Of a stretch of 64,000 nucleotides of DNA, positions 51,505-61,607 are shown piece by piece. The notes under the pieces were generated by a model, which was given only the letters and a program-made list of their open reading frames with translations, was not told where the DNA came from and did no database searches. A program made the position numbers and the translations under genes. Positions within the stretch are counted from its first letter, which is position 1. Every line of letters starts with the position of its first letter. Source of the stretch: Prevotella sp. GTDB taxonomy: Bacteria > Bacteroidota > Bacteroidia > Bacteroidales > Bacteroidaceae. The stretch spans positions 11,264-75,263 of the forward strand of contig JAILAA010000133.1 in NCBI GenBank assembly GCA_024681875.1. The letters run 5' to 3'.

Positions 51505-54500
51505 ATGTTCACTATGATGAATATAAGATATTTTACCAATAGCCGCAACCATCGTATAGCTGTCCTGCTCCTGGCAGGTATGGCAGCATTTGGCAGCGTG
51601 AAGGCGCAGACGTTTAATAGTGCCAACTATATCAAGTCGACGCAAAATCTTAAAGTAGAGCATAAGCAGTCGTTCTTGGCAGATAGGGCAAATGATGCTA
51701 ATATGCCTGCTTTCCCTCCTGAATTTTTACAAAAAAACGAAGGCTGGAAGACCAATGAATATGGTAAGCAAGTTCAGAATACATCAGAGTATTATACTAC
51801 GCGCTATGTGAAGAAAGGTACATGGGCACCTTTATTTCTTACTACAAATAACAAAGCGAATACTGCTTCCATTCATACGTTTTATCAGCGGTGGTATTAT
51901 TATGATGCCAATGGAAATGAATTGCCATTACCAGAAGAATACTATGCTCCAGAGTTCAAAGCTTATCTTTATAGTAATGGCCTCGTTATGGGTCAAAGGT
52001 TGTACAACTATAAAAGCCGAAACGATAGACAGGATTTAAGTAATGAAACAGCTCCTGTAACATTGTCTATTCTTGCCAAGTTGCCAACCGATATGGATGC
52101 TCTAGAAATTGGAGCCGACATATCGCGATATAGTGATATGTCGTATGCCAATGGTTCGAATACTGAAAACATAAATGACAGGGCTAGGAATTCTGGTAAT
52201 TTGACAGAGCCATCCCTGACCATTCGTCATCATTACAAGCTCATAGATGCTAATGTAATGGCTAGGCAACTCACTTCGAAGACAGGAAATCAGTGGCTTG
52301 AAGAGCATACCATCCATTTTCCCAATCGGACAATAGGTTTGGCAAATGATGTTGTGCCTCTTAATTTGGAATTACAAGACTATTGGTTCTATCGCAATGG
52401 GGTGGAGGCTGAAGACAGCTTGCAAAATATTACTGGTAATACATATTTTACCATAGAGGTTAATTATCCCGATGGTACTAATTTGGGATTTCCCCAACCA
52501 ACTTTTGTTAATGCTCCTGACAATAATAGGACTACAGCAGCAGAATATGATAATATAACAAATACGCCAACGTTGCGTCGCCGTTTGATTCAATTTGCTT
52601 ATCCAACTGGTGGACAAGTTGCTGCAAATTCGAAGGTGGAATTTTTGGTGTATGCTCATAATAACACGGCTGGTGCTACTCGTTATAATCTAGCTAAATT
52701 TACGCTCATCTTTGATGACAAATCAGAGGTGTTGCCTTGGATGGATATTGTCGGTGAGAATGCCAAGGATATTCTTGCATATAGGTCTCCTCAAGGTTTA
52801 CGTGAAACTTCAGGGGGAGATCCCATTGCGCATATCGATTTTGACTATCCCCAAAATCAGACATTCACCAATCCCCCTACTGGTAATACAAAGTATAATA
52901 ATAATGGTAAACCAGAAGCAAATGCTGCATTTACTTCAAGTTCAGCCCTACCGCTCTCGTTCAAACATACCAATTATGGTTATGCACCTATTGAAGCCAA
53001 TAATGTTTACAACTGGTGTGTTTGGGGTGAGTATGGTATTGGAAAACAGACAAGACAAGCTAACTTAGATCACTATCCTGTTAGCAGAAAAACAGGATGG
53101 ATGCTGAATGAGGATTTGGAGTCAGGTTTTTTATATGTTGATGCCTCAGACCTACCAGGTACCGTAGCTAGTGTTCCGTTCCAAGGTACGTTTTGTCGAG
53201 GTACAAAGTTGATGTGCTCAGGCTGGATGACTGCATTACGAGATGGTGGAGACCCAGGAAGTGTCATTTTGAAAGTAATTGGAAAAAAGGCAGGGGGAGA
53301 AGAGAGGGAAATCTATGCATTCTGTCCGGGGCAAATAGCATCGCAATATCGTAGTTATGGCAGTAGCAATTTAACAGATTCTGAGGATGAAAATGTTTGG
53401 CAGCAGTTCTATTTTGAGTTCTTCCTTGATGAACTATGCTTGTCCTACGACCTGCGTATTGAAAACAATTGTAAATCCACGGCAGGTGGTGACTACTTCC
53501 TTGATGATGTGTGGGTGTTTGCTCAGCTTCCGAAGGTAGGTCCTGAGATGGAGACTCCGCTTTGCGGTGGTAACCTCAACGTGATTCAGCTGGAGACGAA
53601 CTTTGAGCCTCTTTTGCAGACAACTGGTTATGCTGAGGCCACCACTGCAACAGAAGCTCAAACGGGTTATCTCTCGTTCATCTATCTTGATTGGGATAAC
53701 TTCCTGATAAAATTCCAGGAGGGACTGGCTAGCATAGGAGAGACCACTTCAGGCGATCTTATGATAGAGAGAATCAACAACGGCTATTACGCTGACAATT
53801 CAAGATATAAGGCTATATACGAAACTGCTTTTGAAAGTTCCATCCTACGCGAAGGTAATGATAATCATGTCATCTATGGCAACTACCAGTGGAGCACACA
53901 CTTTGATAGCAATCCAGTTTTCTCGTTCGCTGATATGGCGCTTGATACTCATAATACAGTCTATGGAACGACGGTAGACGAGCAGCGTCGACTTGTCTTC
54001 AATGGCTCTATGGGTATCGCACAATGGGAATTCTACCATAATTATGCTTTGTTGACAACAGTCGGACAAACCCCGATTGATGCTGATGATGCTTTGGACT
54101 CCGAGCTGCTGTTCAATGTGCTCAATGCGTGCTCCAATCGTGCCCTCCTCTGGTTTGTTCCAAAGATGGAGATTTTAGGAACTATCGGAGGTATTTCCAT
54201 CGACAAACTGGTGTTCTGTGAATTCACTACTCAGACTTTTGCCATGGAGTTAGCAGGATATACCAAAACAGATGATTATATTGATGAAAATGGTAATCAT
54301 CAAGCTGGTGAATATGTAACCTTGTCTGATGTGTATTTCGACTGGTGGATGGGTATTCCAAAGACAGATTACCTTCAGCCTACTGATCCCAATTATAATC
54401 CTGGTGTTCCTGGCACGGTGGAAAACTATTTGCAGCAAAGTAAGGTGATTGATGGAGAAACAATCCGTCTTTACGATGCAGTCAAAGCTTTCCGCTTTAC

Positions 54501-57500
54501 CAATCCGCATGCCACTAGCCTTTACGATCCTGACATCAAGTATGGTATCAATCCACTCTATGCAGGATCAGGTCAGGTGCAGCCCTTCACGGAAAAGATG
54601 CTGCAATACATGCGAGAGCTGGCCAATCCCTCTGATGGCAGCAGACCGCAACTTTATATTCATACCAAGATTGTTGACATCAAGATTGACGAATCGACTA
54701 TCGTAGATGAAATTTATCTTGGTGATACAATTAAGTATGTGAAGTTCGTGGCTATTCCCATTGAGACCAACATCAATGAGGCAGCAAAGAACTACGTGTA
54801 TATCTGTGCCGAACCGCAGCCCTTTAAGTTGAGGGTGGGTGCTCATGCTCCTCACATGCAGATCGGCTTTGGTGACAAGCATTATCCTGCTGGACTGGGT
54901 ACGCTGAGCGTGCGTGTCTCCAAGAGTCAGTTCGAGAAGATGGTAAAACGTGGTGACGCTAATCCAGGTATGCTGCACATCCCTCTACGTGACATTCAGG
55001 TAGTGACGCCAGAATGTATTGGTGTGAAGGCTCCTTCTGATGAAACCGATCCTTTGCGTGAAGTACTCGTCACCAACTCTACAGATGCATTGATGCAGCA
55101 GCGTATCATGAATTGGTTAGAGAATGGTCACTCACTCCCACCTGCAGTGGGTTATGTCGATCATCTGCACGGAAGGGATACTCAATATTGGAGTGAGGGC
55201 CATCCGGAAACAGAACGCTTGTTGAAGCTTCATTTCAATAGTGATTTCCAGGTGCGTGAAGGCTATAGCTATACCCTACGTTACCGCTTCATCGAAGAGT
55301 TGGGCGACGGCTCTGACTTCCCCGTTGCTTGTGAAGGAACAGGCGATTTTATCATCAAGATTGTGCCCGACTATGAGGTGTGGACTGGTGGTGCCGACAA
55401 TACTGACTGGAGTAACGATGAGAACTGGCGTCGTGCCGACTATGATGAGTTGTATGCAGGTAATGGCGTTAACCTGAAGAACAGGTATCTGCCCAATGGT
55501 TCAGGAACTCAGCCATATACTCAGACCAACTATGTCACCGAGGCCGACCGTAGCCGCCGACAGGGTTTTGCACCTCTCTATTGCACCAATATCTTGATGA
55601 TGACGAGTGAAAACATCGGTGAGGTTGAAACAGAGAGTGTCAATCCGACTTCAACGACAACGACGTATAAGGTGAAGCCAGCTTCGTTGCTCTATGATGA
55701 TGGCGACGAGAAGGTGAACGGTGTACTGACGGGCTTCCCCGCTCTACGACCGACAGCATCTCCGCTGATTCGTTACGACTTCCAGGCTCATGAATGGGTG
55801 GCAGATAGTGTCAGCGCACACCAAGGTTGGAAGCATCGCGCACTGGGCGATATGGTGACGGAGTTGTATAACGACAACGTCTGCGACAGCATCGCATTCC
55901 AGTCGGAGACGGAGCTGGTGAATGCACATCTGCTCAACTATAATAAAGCATGGGTGGAATTTGCACTGCCGAAGAACAAATGGCATCTCGTAAGCTCACC
56001 TCTCCAGAATACGATCTCTGGCGAGTGGTATGCACCCACATGGAGTGGACGCCAGGAGACGACCTACTACGAGCCCATAACCTTCGATGGTAAGCCAGTG
56101 ACATCCATCACCAGTGTTTCTGGTACCTACAACCTTGACTACGACCGCTTTGCACCTGCCGTCTACCAGCGTCAGTGGGACAAGGCCAAGGCTGTGCTCT
56201 ATGAGCGTGGCGCCGTATGGAGTCCTGAGGATGCCAGCCAGACCAAGTATTTAGGCTATGGTGAGGAGGGTGACTGGACTGGTTCTGGCCAAGGATATAC
56301 ATGGGAGCATCAAAATGCAGATGACTATTTGAATCGTTTGGTCTACAAGCCCTTCGGCGTTAGTAAAGTGAACGTGGCTGTGATAGGTTCATGGAGCGGT
56401 GCTCACAATGACCATACTGTGCCTTATGACAACGGTGGCTTCAGTGTGATGCCTATCAACAACTTGAAGTCATTCAACGACGAGAAGATCAAGACTATTT
56501 TCCGCCTGCCTAAGGACGACCAGTACTATGATATTTGGGACTGGACCAAAGGCTATGGAATTGAACGCCGTGTACGTGTTTATATTAAAGACGGACGTGC
56601 ATGGCCAGACAATCTAGCCCAGTCAGTTGCAGATGCCATCAAAGATCAAAATGTCAATGCCAATGACTATATGCCCAATGATACAAACTTTGTTGAATTG
56701 AATAATCGTGGCCGTCTGCGTTCCGACTTCTTTGTGACACCAGTTGCTGGTTCCGTTTCAACTACGAATCCTACAGGTACTCTGCCTGAATACTACGAGG
56801 TGACATTGAAGAACGAAGGCCAGGGCAGCTTGGGCTACTTCCTCGCTAGCAATCCTTTCATCTGTGGTCTTGATATGGTGAAGTTCTTTGCACTGAATAG
56901 TGATGTTGTCAAGCCATATTATTTGGTAATGAAGGACAGCGAAATCGATCCCAAGAATCCTGATTTGAATCCCGAAGGTAGTTCTTGGAGGTGGACGGAT
57001 ATGAGCTTTGCGGCATACGGTACTGGAAATGGCGCTAACTTGCAGGGTAACAACATCGTTCCTCCGCGATATGGTTTCTTCCTGAAGAGTCAGAGCGATG
57101 ATGCTAGCACGATAACCCTGAAGTACACCACCGATATGATGGTGCATACGCCTAGGACAGTGCCAGAAAGTACTACTACGGGTGGCAACTCTGGCGGTGG
57201 CTCACGCCTCTGGATGACCATCAGTGCCCAGCGCGACGGCAATCAAAGTGAGGCCACTGTTATCCGGAGTGCTAATGCCAGCAACAAGTTCCTGCCAGAG
57301 GAAGACCTCGAGACGTTCGTCGTGAGTGACATCAGTTCGAACATACCTGTGATCTACACGCTGACTGGCCGTCTGGCAACGAGCATCAACCGTATCCACG
57401 ACTTCATGGTGCTGCCTATCGGTATCGAGAGCAACAGCGATGAGCCTGCAACGGTCACCTTCCAGGGTGTGGAGATGCTTGGCGACAGCTTGATGCTGTA

Positions 57501-57837
57501 CGATGCAAAGACGGGTGAGGCCGTTCCTCTCCACTCCGGCTTTACAACGAGGATGCCGGGCCGCACGCAGAACCGCTTCTTCATCGTTCAGGGCTCGAGC
57601 CTGAAGGAAGCTCTCGCAGAAAGCAATCTGCAGATCTTCGGTGAGGACGGCATCATCATCGTGACATCTACTACTGGACAGCCTATTACGGATGTACGTG
57701 TCTATGATGCCGGTGGCCGACAGGTATATGTCGCCGCACCTGGCCGCAATGAGCACCGCTTCCGCCTGTCAAAGGGCATCTATGTGGTGAAGGCAAACAC
57801 CGAGGATGCAAGGCAGGTTAAGAAGATCAGCAACTAA
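51505..57837 (+). CDS. Giant surface protein with type IX secretion sorting tail (probable fimbrial tip adhesin)
   Basis: A 2110-residue protein with a signal peptide ending near GSVKAQ. The first about 700 residues are beta-rich with a jelly-roll-like segment (RENNCKSTAGGDYFLDDVW region, residue about 660). At about residue 1290 the segment VWTGGADNTDWSNDENW is a motif common before C-terminal domains in Bacteroidetes surface proteins; PLQNTISGEWYAPTW follows. The last about 75 residues (TDVRVYDAGGRQVYVAAPGR, then GIYVVKANTEDARQVKKISN) match a T9SS type A sorting domain. The position at the end of a fimbrial operon parallels Porphyromonas Mfa5, a tip protein that also uses T9SS. No von Willebrand A domain is evident. 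The first half is visibly more A/T-rich than the rest. It may be a distinct adhesin type. Confidence 0.78.
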   Translation: MFTMMNIRYFTNSRNHRIAVLLLAGMAAFGSVKAQTFNSANYIKSTQNLKVEHKQSFLADRANDANMPAFPPEFLQKNEGWKTNEYGKQVQNTSEYYTTRYVKKGTWAPLFLTTNNKANTASIHTFYQRWYYYDANGNELPLPEEYYAPEFKAYLYSNGLVMGQRLYNYKSRNDRQDLSNETAPVTLSILAKLPTDMDALEIGADISRYSDMSYANGSNTENINDRARNSGNLTEPSLTIRHHYKLIDANVMARQLTSKTGNQWLEEHTIHFPNRTIGLANDVVPLNLELQDYWFYRNGVEAEDSLQNITGNTYFTIEVNYPDGTNLGFPQPTFVNAPDNNRTTAAEYDNITNTPTLRRRLIQFAYPTGGQVAANSKVEFLVYAHNNTAGATRYNLAKFTLIFDDKSEVLPWMDIVGENAKDILAYRSPQGLRETSGGDPIAHIDFDYPQNQTFTNPPTGNTKYNNNGKPEANAAFTSSSALPLSFKHTNYGYAPIEANNVYNWCVWGEYGIGKQTRQANLDHYPVSRKTGWMLNEDLESGFLYVDASDLPGTVASVPFQGTFCRGTKLMCSGWMTALRDGGDPGSVILKVIGKKAGGEEREIYAFCPGQIASQYRSYGSSNLTDSEDENVWQQFYFEFFLDELCLSYDLRIENNCKSTAGGDYFLDDVWVFAQLPKVGPEMETPLCGGNLNVIQLETNFEPLLQTTGYAEATTATEAQTGYLSFIYLDWDNFLIKFQEGLASIGETTSGDLMIERINNGYYADNSRYKAIYETAFESSILREGNDNHVIYGNYQWSTHFDSNPVFSFADMALDTHNTVYGTTVDEQRRLVFNGSMGIAQWEFYHNYALLTTVGQTPIDADDALDSELLFNVLNACSNRALLWFVPKMEILGTIGGISIDKLVFCEFTTQTFAMELAGYTKTDDYIDENGNHQAGEYVTLSDVYFDWWMGIPKTDYLQPTDPNYNPGVPGTVENYLQQSKVIDGETIRLYDAVKAFRFTNPHATSLYDPDIKYGINPLYAGSGQVQPFTEKMLQYMRELANPSDGSRPQLYIHTKIVDIKIDESTIVDEIYLGDTIKYVKFVAIPIETNINEAAKNYVYICAEPQPFKLRVGAHAPHMQIGFGDKHYPAGLGTLSVRVSKSQFEKMVKRGDANPGMLHIPLRDIQVVTPECIGVKAPSDETDPLREVLVTNSTDALMQQRIMNWLENGHSLPPAVGYVDHLHGRDTQYWSEGHPETERLLKLHFNSDFQVREGYSYTLRYRFIEELGDGSDFPVACEGTGDFIIKIVPDYEVWTGGADNTDWSNDENWRRADYDELYAGNGVNLKNRYLPNGSGTQPYTQTNYVTEADRSRRQGFAPLYCTNILMMTSENIGEVETESVNPTSTTTTYKVKPASLLYDDGDEKVNGVLTGFPALRPTASPLIRYDFQAHEWVADSVSAHQGWKHRALGDMVTELYNDNVCDSIAFQSETELVNAHLLNYNKAWVEFALPKNKWHLVSSPLQNTISGEWYAPTWSGRQETTYYEPITFDGKPVTSITSVSGTYNLDYDRFAPAVYQRQWDKAKAVLYERGAVWSPEDASQTKYLGYGEEGDWTGSGQGYTWEHQNADDYLNRLVYKPFGVSKVNVAVIGSWSGAHNDHTVPYDNGGFSVMPINNLKSFNDEKIKTIFRLPKDDQYYDIWDWTKGYGIERRVRVYIKDGRAWPDNLAQSVADAIKDQNVNANDYMPNDTNFVELNNRGRLRSDFFVTPVAGSVSTTNPTGTLPEYYEVTLKNEGQGSLGYFLASNPFICGLDMVKFFALNSDVVKPYYLVMKDSEIDPKNPDLNPEGSSWRWTDMSFAAYGTGNGANLQGNNIVPPRYGFFLKSQSDDASTITLKYTTDMMVHTPRTVPESTTTGGNSGGGSRLWMTISAQRDGNQSEATVIRSANASNKFLPEEDLETFVVSDISSNIPVIYTLTGRLATSINRIHDFMVLPIGIESNSDEPATVTFQGVEMLGDSLMLYDAKTGEAVPLHSGFTTRMPGRTQNRFFIVQGSSLKEALAESNLQIFGEDGIIIVTSTTGQPITDVRVYDAGGRQVYVAAPGRNEHRFRLSKGIYVVKANTEDARQVKKISN

Positions 57838-57858
57838 GCTTGAAACACTGACAAATAT

Positions 57859-57897
57859 AAAAAAATGTGGAAGTCGCTATGACCTCCACATTTTTTT
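57859..57897 (+). terminator. Terminator of the fimbrial operon
   Basis: AAAAAAATGTGGAAGTC (57859-57875) pairs with 57881-57897 (one G-U or mismatch), loop GCTAT, ending in a T7 run. A classic intrinsic terminator. Confidence 0.85.
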
Positions 57898-58064
57898 GTA
57901 TCAACAAGTGATGCAAGAAAAGATAAGTGATACTGGGCCTTACCTCTGATTGGATTGACTCGGGATTTTTTTTTCTGCGATTAAGGATATTTAACGCGAA
58001 ATGGTGCAAGGTTTCTTGATTCCGACGTTTATTGAGAAAAACATTTCTATATATGATTATGAGT

Positions 58065-58478
58065 ATGAAAACACTGAAGACTTTACTGATGCTTGCTGTG
58101 CTCTTTCTCGCATCTTGTGAGAGCACTGATCCCGAAGGAAAGTGGGACTCTATGATATGGAAAGCTGACGTGCCAGTACAGAAAACGGATGGTTTCTATC
58201 AAGTTCCGGCAGCAGGAGCGGAGCTGATATTCTCGTGTCAGAACTATTCCTTTCCTTGGATTTCTGATGCAGAGTCGAACGGGGAATACTTTTTCCCTCC
58301 ACGTGAAGAGAATGACTTTCATACCATAACGACTGACTGGTTTAGGGCTGAAGCAAAGGGCAACAAACTCCATGTAAAGTTTGACGCTAATGGAACAGCT
58401 AAGGAGAGAACCATGAAGCTAACTGTCACGGCTGGGGATATCTTCTATACCTTCGGGTTCAGACAGTCAGCTAACTAA
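58065..58478 (+). CDS. Small lipoprotein, possibly BACON-like
   Basis: A 137-residue predicted lipoprotein (MKTLKTLLMLAVLFLASCES, lipobox Cys18). The mature part has alternating strands: FYQVPAAGAELIFSCQNYSF, DWFRAEAKGNKLHVKFDANG and ERTMKLTVTAGDIFYTFGFRQ. This looks like a single BACON or other Ig-like domain, but the match is loose. The start could be ATG at 58065 or at 58059. It lies between the fimbrial terminator and a complete mini-element, and has no clear promoter. Confidence 0.6.
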   Translation: MKTLKTLLMLAVLFLASCESTDPEGKWDSMIWKADVPVQKTDGFYQVPAAGAELIFSCQNYSFPWISDAESNGEYFFPPREENDFHTITTDWFRAEAKGNKLHVKFDANGTAKERTMKLTVTAGDIFYTFGFRQSAN

Positions 58479-58507
58479 CTAAGTCCTTGCCTTGCAAGCG
58501 ATAGAGT

Positions 58508-58620
58508 TACAGACCCCACCCCTGCCCCTCCCCTTGAAGGGAGGGGAGTTCCATTCGGATTGTTGTCTGGCGGTAGCCACTCCCCTCCCTTCAAGGGGAG
58601 GGGCAGGGGTGGGGTCTGTA
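58508..58620. mobile_element. Complete MITE-like element with 42-bp perfect terminal inverted repeats
   Basis: 58508-58549 is exactly inverted at 58579-58620, with a 29-nt centre. Arms contain CCCCTGCCCCTCCCCTTGAA and are almost the same as those at 37472. It has no coding capacity. Confidence 0.85.
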
Positions 58621-58690
58621 TTACTTACTTTTGGAAAAGTTTGCTGCTAACTAAGAAGGCTACGGCAGGAAGGAGGATGGCCTTTTAGGC

Positions 58691-58777
58691 CTATCCCGGC
58701 GGCCTCCTTGGTCTACTCCGGCAGCCTTCTTGGTGTACTTCCGCGGCCTCTTTGCTGTACCTCCGCGGCCTCTTTCC
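58691..58777. repeat. Four imperfect tandem units of about 22 bp
   Basis: Units such as CTACTCCGGCAGCCTTCTTGG and TACTTCCGCGGCCTCTTTGC follow one another. They fill the spacer upstream of the BspA-like gene. No coding or promoter role is evident. Confidence 0.55.
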
Positions 58778-58828
58778 TATGCAAGAACGGCTACTTTCGA
58801 GTACAAAAACACCTTTTCGGTTGAAATG

Positions 58829-58860
58829 TTTGGTGTATTGGTGTTTTTTTGCTAATTTTG
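58829..58860 (+). promoter_or_regulatory. Promoter of the BspA-like gene
   Basis: TTTG (58829-58832), 20 nt, TAATTTTG (58853-58860). The leader of about 50 nt is A-rich. Confidence 0.6.
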
Positions 58861-58918
58861 CAGGTCGAAAGTGTACCTAAATAGAACAATATTAATAACA
58901 ATAAAAACAATAGAGAAA

Positions 58919-61588
58919 ATGAGAAAGACGAAACTCTTACTGGCCGCCATGCTAGCCACGATGTTCACACCTGCTGTGTGGGCAGCCGATGGTGACACAT
59001 TCACGGCCGAGACCGTTGAGGGAGTGACGATGACCTTTAAGGTCATCAACGAGGCTGATAAGACCTGTCAGGTAGGAACAGGATCTAATGTAGCCATTGA
59101 CAAATATTATGAAGGTACAGTGACTGTACCCGCAACAGCCAATGAGTACACTGTGACAACTATCGGAAAAAATGCTTTTACGTATAGCAGTGCTACAAGC
59201 ATCCTTCTTTCCGAAGGTATCACGACCATTGCTGAACACGGTTTTTTAAATGCTTTAAAGGCTGTCAACATTTCTCTTCCTAGCACGTTGACAAGTATAG
59301 GCGAAGGTGCATTATTTAGGTGCAAAGCTTTAACGAGCCTCACTATCCCTGAAGGTGTTACGTCGATTCCTGATATGTTTGTCTACCAATGCGATAACCT
59401 GACCACCGTGGAGATTCCTTCGACTGTGACAAGCATCGGGTCTTCAGCTTTCGATGCTTTTCGTTTGACTCGTGTGGTAATGAAGGGCTCAACGCCCCCA
59501 ACTGTCGATGAGAGTGATGATGGTAATAGTTTCCCTTATCGTTCAAACATTACCCTCGTGGTTCCTTATGGAAGCTTGGATACCTATCAGAATAACATAT
59601 ATTGGCAAGGATTTCAAGCTATCGACGACCTGAGCATTTTCACAGCTACCACAGTTGAAGGTGTAGAGATGACCTTCAAGAGAATCAACGAACACAACTG
59701 TCAGGTGGGATTGGGCAGCGGACAAGCCATCGACAATACCTATACTGGCAAAGTGACTATTCCTGAGCGGGTGAACGGATTGATTGTGAATACGATTGCC
59801 GACGTAGCTTTGAGCGGCTGTGCTTTCACTGAGATCGAGCTGCCTGCCTACATCACCTATGTTGGTAACAATGCCGTTTCCAATTGTCGCTCACTCACCA
59901 AGATTACGGCACACATGGCGACTCCTCCCACTATACATGATCTGGCCTTTTCGGGACAGAGCTACAATGCCACGCTCTTTGTGGAACCCGGCAGCATAGA
60001 TGCATATAAAAGTGCGGATAACTGGAAATTTTTCTCGTGCATTGCTCCTATTCTCAGCGACCCCAAGGCATTCGTGGGTGTTTCGGACAATAAGAACTAT
60101 GTGATTTACAAGGTTATCAGCGAGCAGGCCAAGACCTGCCAGGTGGGCTTAGGCAACACAGACGGATTAAGGGCTATTGACCAAAGTTATACTGGTTCCA
60201 TCACCATCCCGGCTACTGTCAACGGCTATCGGGTGACGGAAGTGGCTGACTATGCATTTCTTCAAACCAATGTGAAGACGATCACCCTGCCCGAGGGTTT
60301 GACCAAGATTGGATCGTTTGCCTTCAGCCAATGCTATAACCTGACATCACTGGTTGTTCCTGAGGGAGTGACCAAGGTGGAATCCTATACTTTTAATAAA
60401 AGTAGCAAACTGGAATCAGTCACTCTGCCCAGCTCACTGAAAAGTCTGTCTAGTTTTATGTTCAAGGACTGTTTGAGCCTTTCCTCTGTGAATATTCCAG
60501 ATGATGTGACGACAATACCTAAGAGCTGCTTCGAGGGTTGCAGTGCGCTGACTAATATCATACTGCCTTCAGCCACTACCTCCATTGGGACTTACGCGTT
60601 CTTCGAAGCAGCTTTGGAAAGCATTCTCCTTCCTTCCACCATCGTAAGCATCGGCGACAATGCATTCAAAAATTGTAACAGTCTGGTGACTGTCTATGCA
60701 GGTATGGAGACACCACCTGACATCAATGCTGACTGTTTCACTAACAGGGCCAATGCCACGCTGTATGTGCCCGCAGTGTACAAAGAAGCCTATGAGGCAA
60801 AAGACTATTGGAAGGATTTTCAGATTTCCGAAGAACTGGCGGCTTACACAGCAGAGGGCGTGCTGATGCACTTCCGCATCACCAGCGAAGGGAACAAGAC
60901 CTGTGAGGTGGCTAAGGGAATACGTGCCAGTAATGGCGCAATCAGTTACACAGCTGCCATCCCTACCTCCTATGCAGGCTATGTCACCATTCCCAGCGAG
61001 GTGCTAGGCTACACCGTGACGAGAATTGGACCTCTTGCCTTTAGCGAGACAGGCTTGACAGGTGTCGGCATACCTAACACCGTCAAGAGTATTGGTTATA
61101 ATGCTTTCCACAGCACAGAGATTCCCAGCATGATCCTTCCGGAAGGGGTGACCCAAATTGATAAATGGGCCTTCTATGGCTGCACTCAGATGGTGGCCGC
61201 CATGCTGCCCTCGTCGCTGACATCCATTGGCGAGGAGGCATTTACCAACTGCACAAAGCTGGTTTTTGTATCCATACCAGGAAACACGACGTTGGGAACG
61301 GGTGCATTCCGAGGACAGTCAGAAGAGCAGCATTCTCCCATTCAGAGCCTTATGATGGGCAATCCCAATCCTGCGACCTATGCCGGCCAAGTGGTCAAAG
61401 CTGCTAATGCCACCCTTTTTGTTCCCCGTGGCAGCAAGGAGGCATATCTGAATGCAGGTTGGATTGGATTCAAGAACATCATTGAGACCGATATGCCCGG
61501 TGGTGGTATAAAGGGTGATGTCAATGGCGATGGCAAGGTGACGGTCTCAGATGCCGTAGGTGTCGTGAATATTCTCTTAGGACAATAA
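58919..61588 (+). CDS. BspA-like leucine-rich-repeat surface protein with dockerin-like tail
   Basis: An 889-residue secreted protein (signal peptide ends PAVWAADGD). It is built from four modules. Each opens with a TVEGVTMTFKVINEADKTCQVG-type strand set and continues with treponemal-type leucine-rich repeats (LTSLTIPEGVTSIPDMFVYQ, LESVTLPSSLKSLSSFMF). BspA relatives bind fibrinogen, fibronectin or other cells. The last 24 residues, GDVNGDGKVTVSDAVGVVNI, resemble one half of a dockerin. The preferred start at 58919 gives the signal peptide directly. It has its own promoter and may be cotranscribed with the esterase 19 nt downstream. Confidence 0.85.
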   Translation: MRKTKLLLAAMLATMFTPAVWAADGDTFTAETVEGVTMTFKVINEADKTCQVGTGSNVAIDKYYEGTVTVPATANEYTVTTIGKNAFTYSSATSILLSEGITTIAEHGFLNALKAVNISLPSTLTSIGEGALFRCKALTSLTIPEGVTSIPDMFVYQCDNLTTVEIPSTVTSIGSSAFDAFRLTRVVMKGSTPPTVDESDDGNSFPYRSNITLVVPYGSLDTYQNNIYWQGFQAIDDLSIFTATTVEGVEMTFKRINEHNCQVGLGSGQAIDNTYTGKVTIPERVNGLIVNTIADVALSGCAFTEIELPAYITYVGNNAVSNCRSLTKITAHMATPPTIHDLAFSGQSYNATLFVEPGSIDAYKSADNWKFFSCIAPILSDPKAFVGVSDNKNYVIYKVISEQAKTCQVGLGNTDGLRAIDQSYTGSITIPATVNGYRVTEVADYAFLQTNVKTITLPEGLTKIGSFAFSQCYNLTSLVVPEGVTKVESYTFNKSSKLESVTLPSSLKSLSSFMFKDCLSLSSVNIPDDVTTIPKSCFEGCSALTNIILPSATTSIGTYAFFEAALESILLPSTIVSIGDNAFKNCNSLVTVYAGMETPPDINADCFTNRANATLYVPAVYKEAYEAKDYWKDFQISEELAAYTAEGVLMHFRITSEGNKTCEVAKGIRASNGAISYTAAIPTSYAGYVTIPSEVLGYTVTRIGPLAFSETGLTGVGIPNTVKSIGYNAFHSTEIPSMILPEGVTQIDKWAFYGCTQMVAAMLPSSLTSIGEEAFTNCTKLVFVSIPGNTTLGTGAFRGQSEEQHSPIQSLMMGNPNPATYAGQVVKAANATLFVPRGSKEAYLNAGWIGFKNIIETDMPGGGIKGDVNGDGKVTVSDAVGVVNILLGQ

Positions 61589-61607
61589 CTTAAATAACAA
61601 CCTAATT

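Noticed and set aside
61500..61585. Cellulosome membership from the dockerin-like tail
   Set aside because: Only one half-repeat is present and no cohesin is seen; such tails are common in Bacteroidales surface proteins without a cellulosome.
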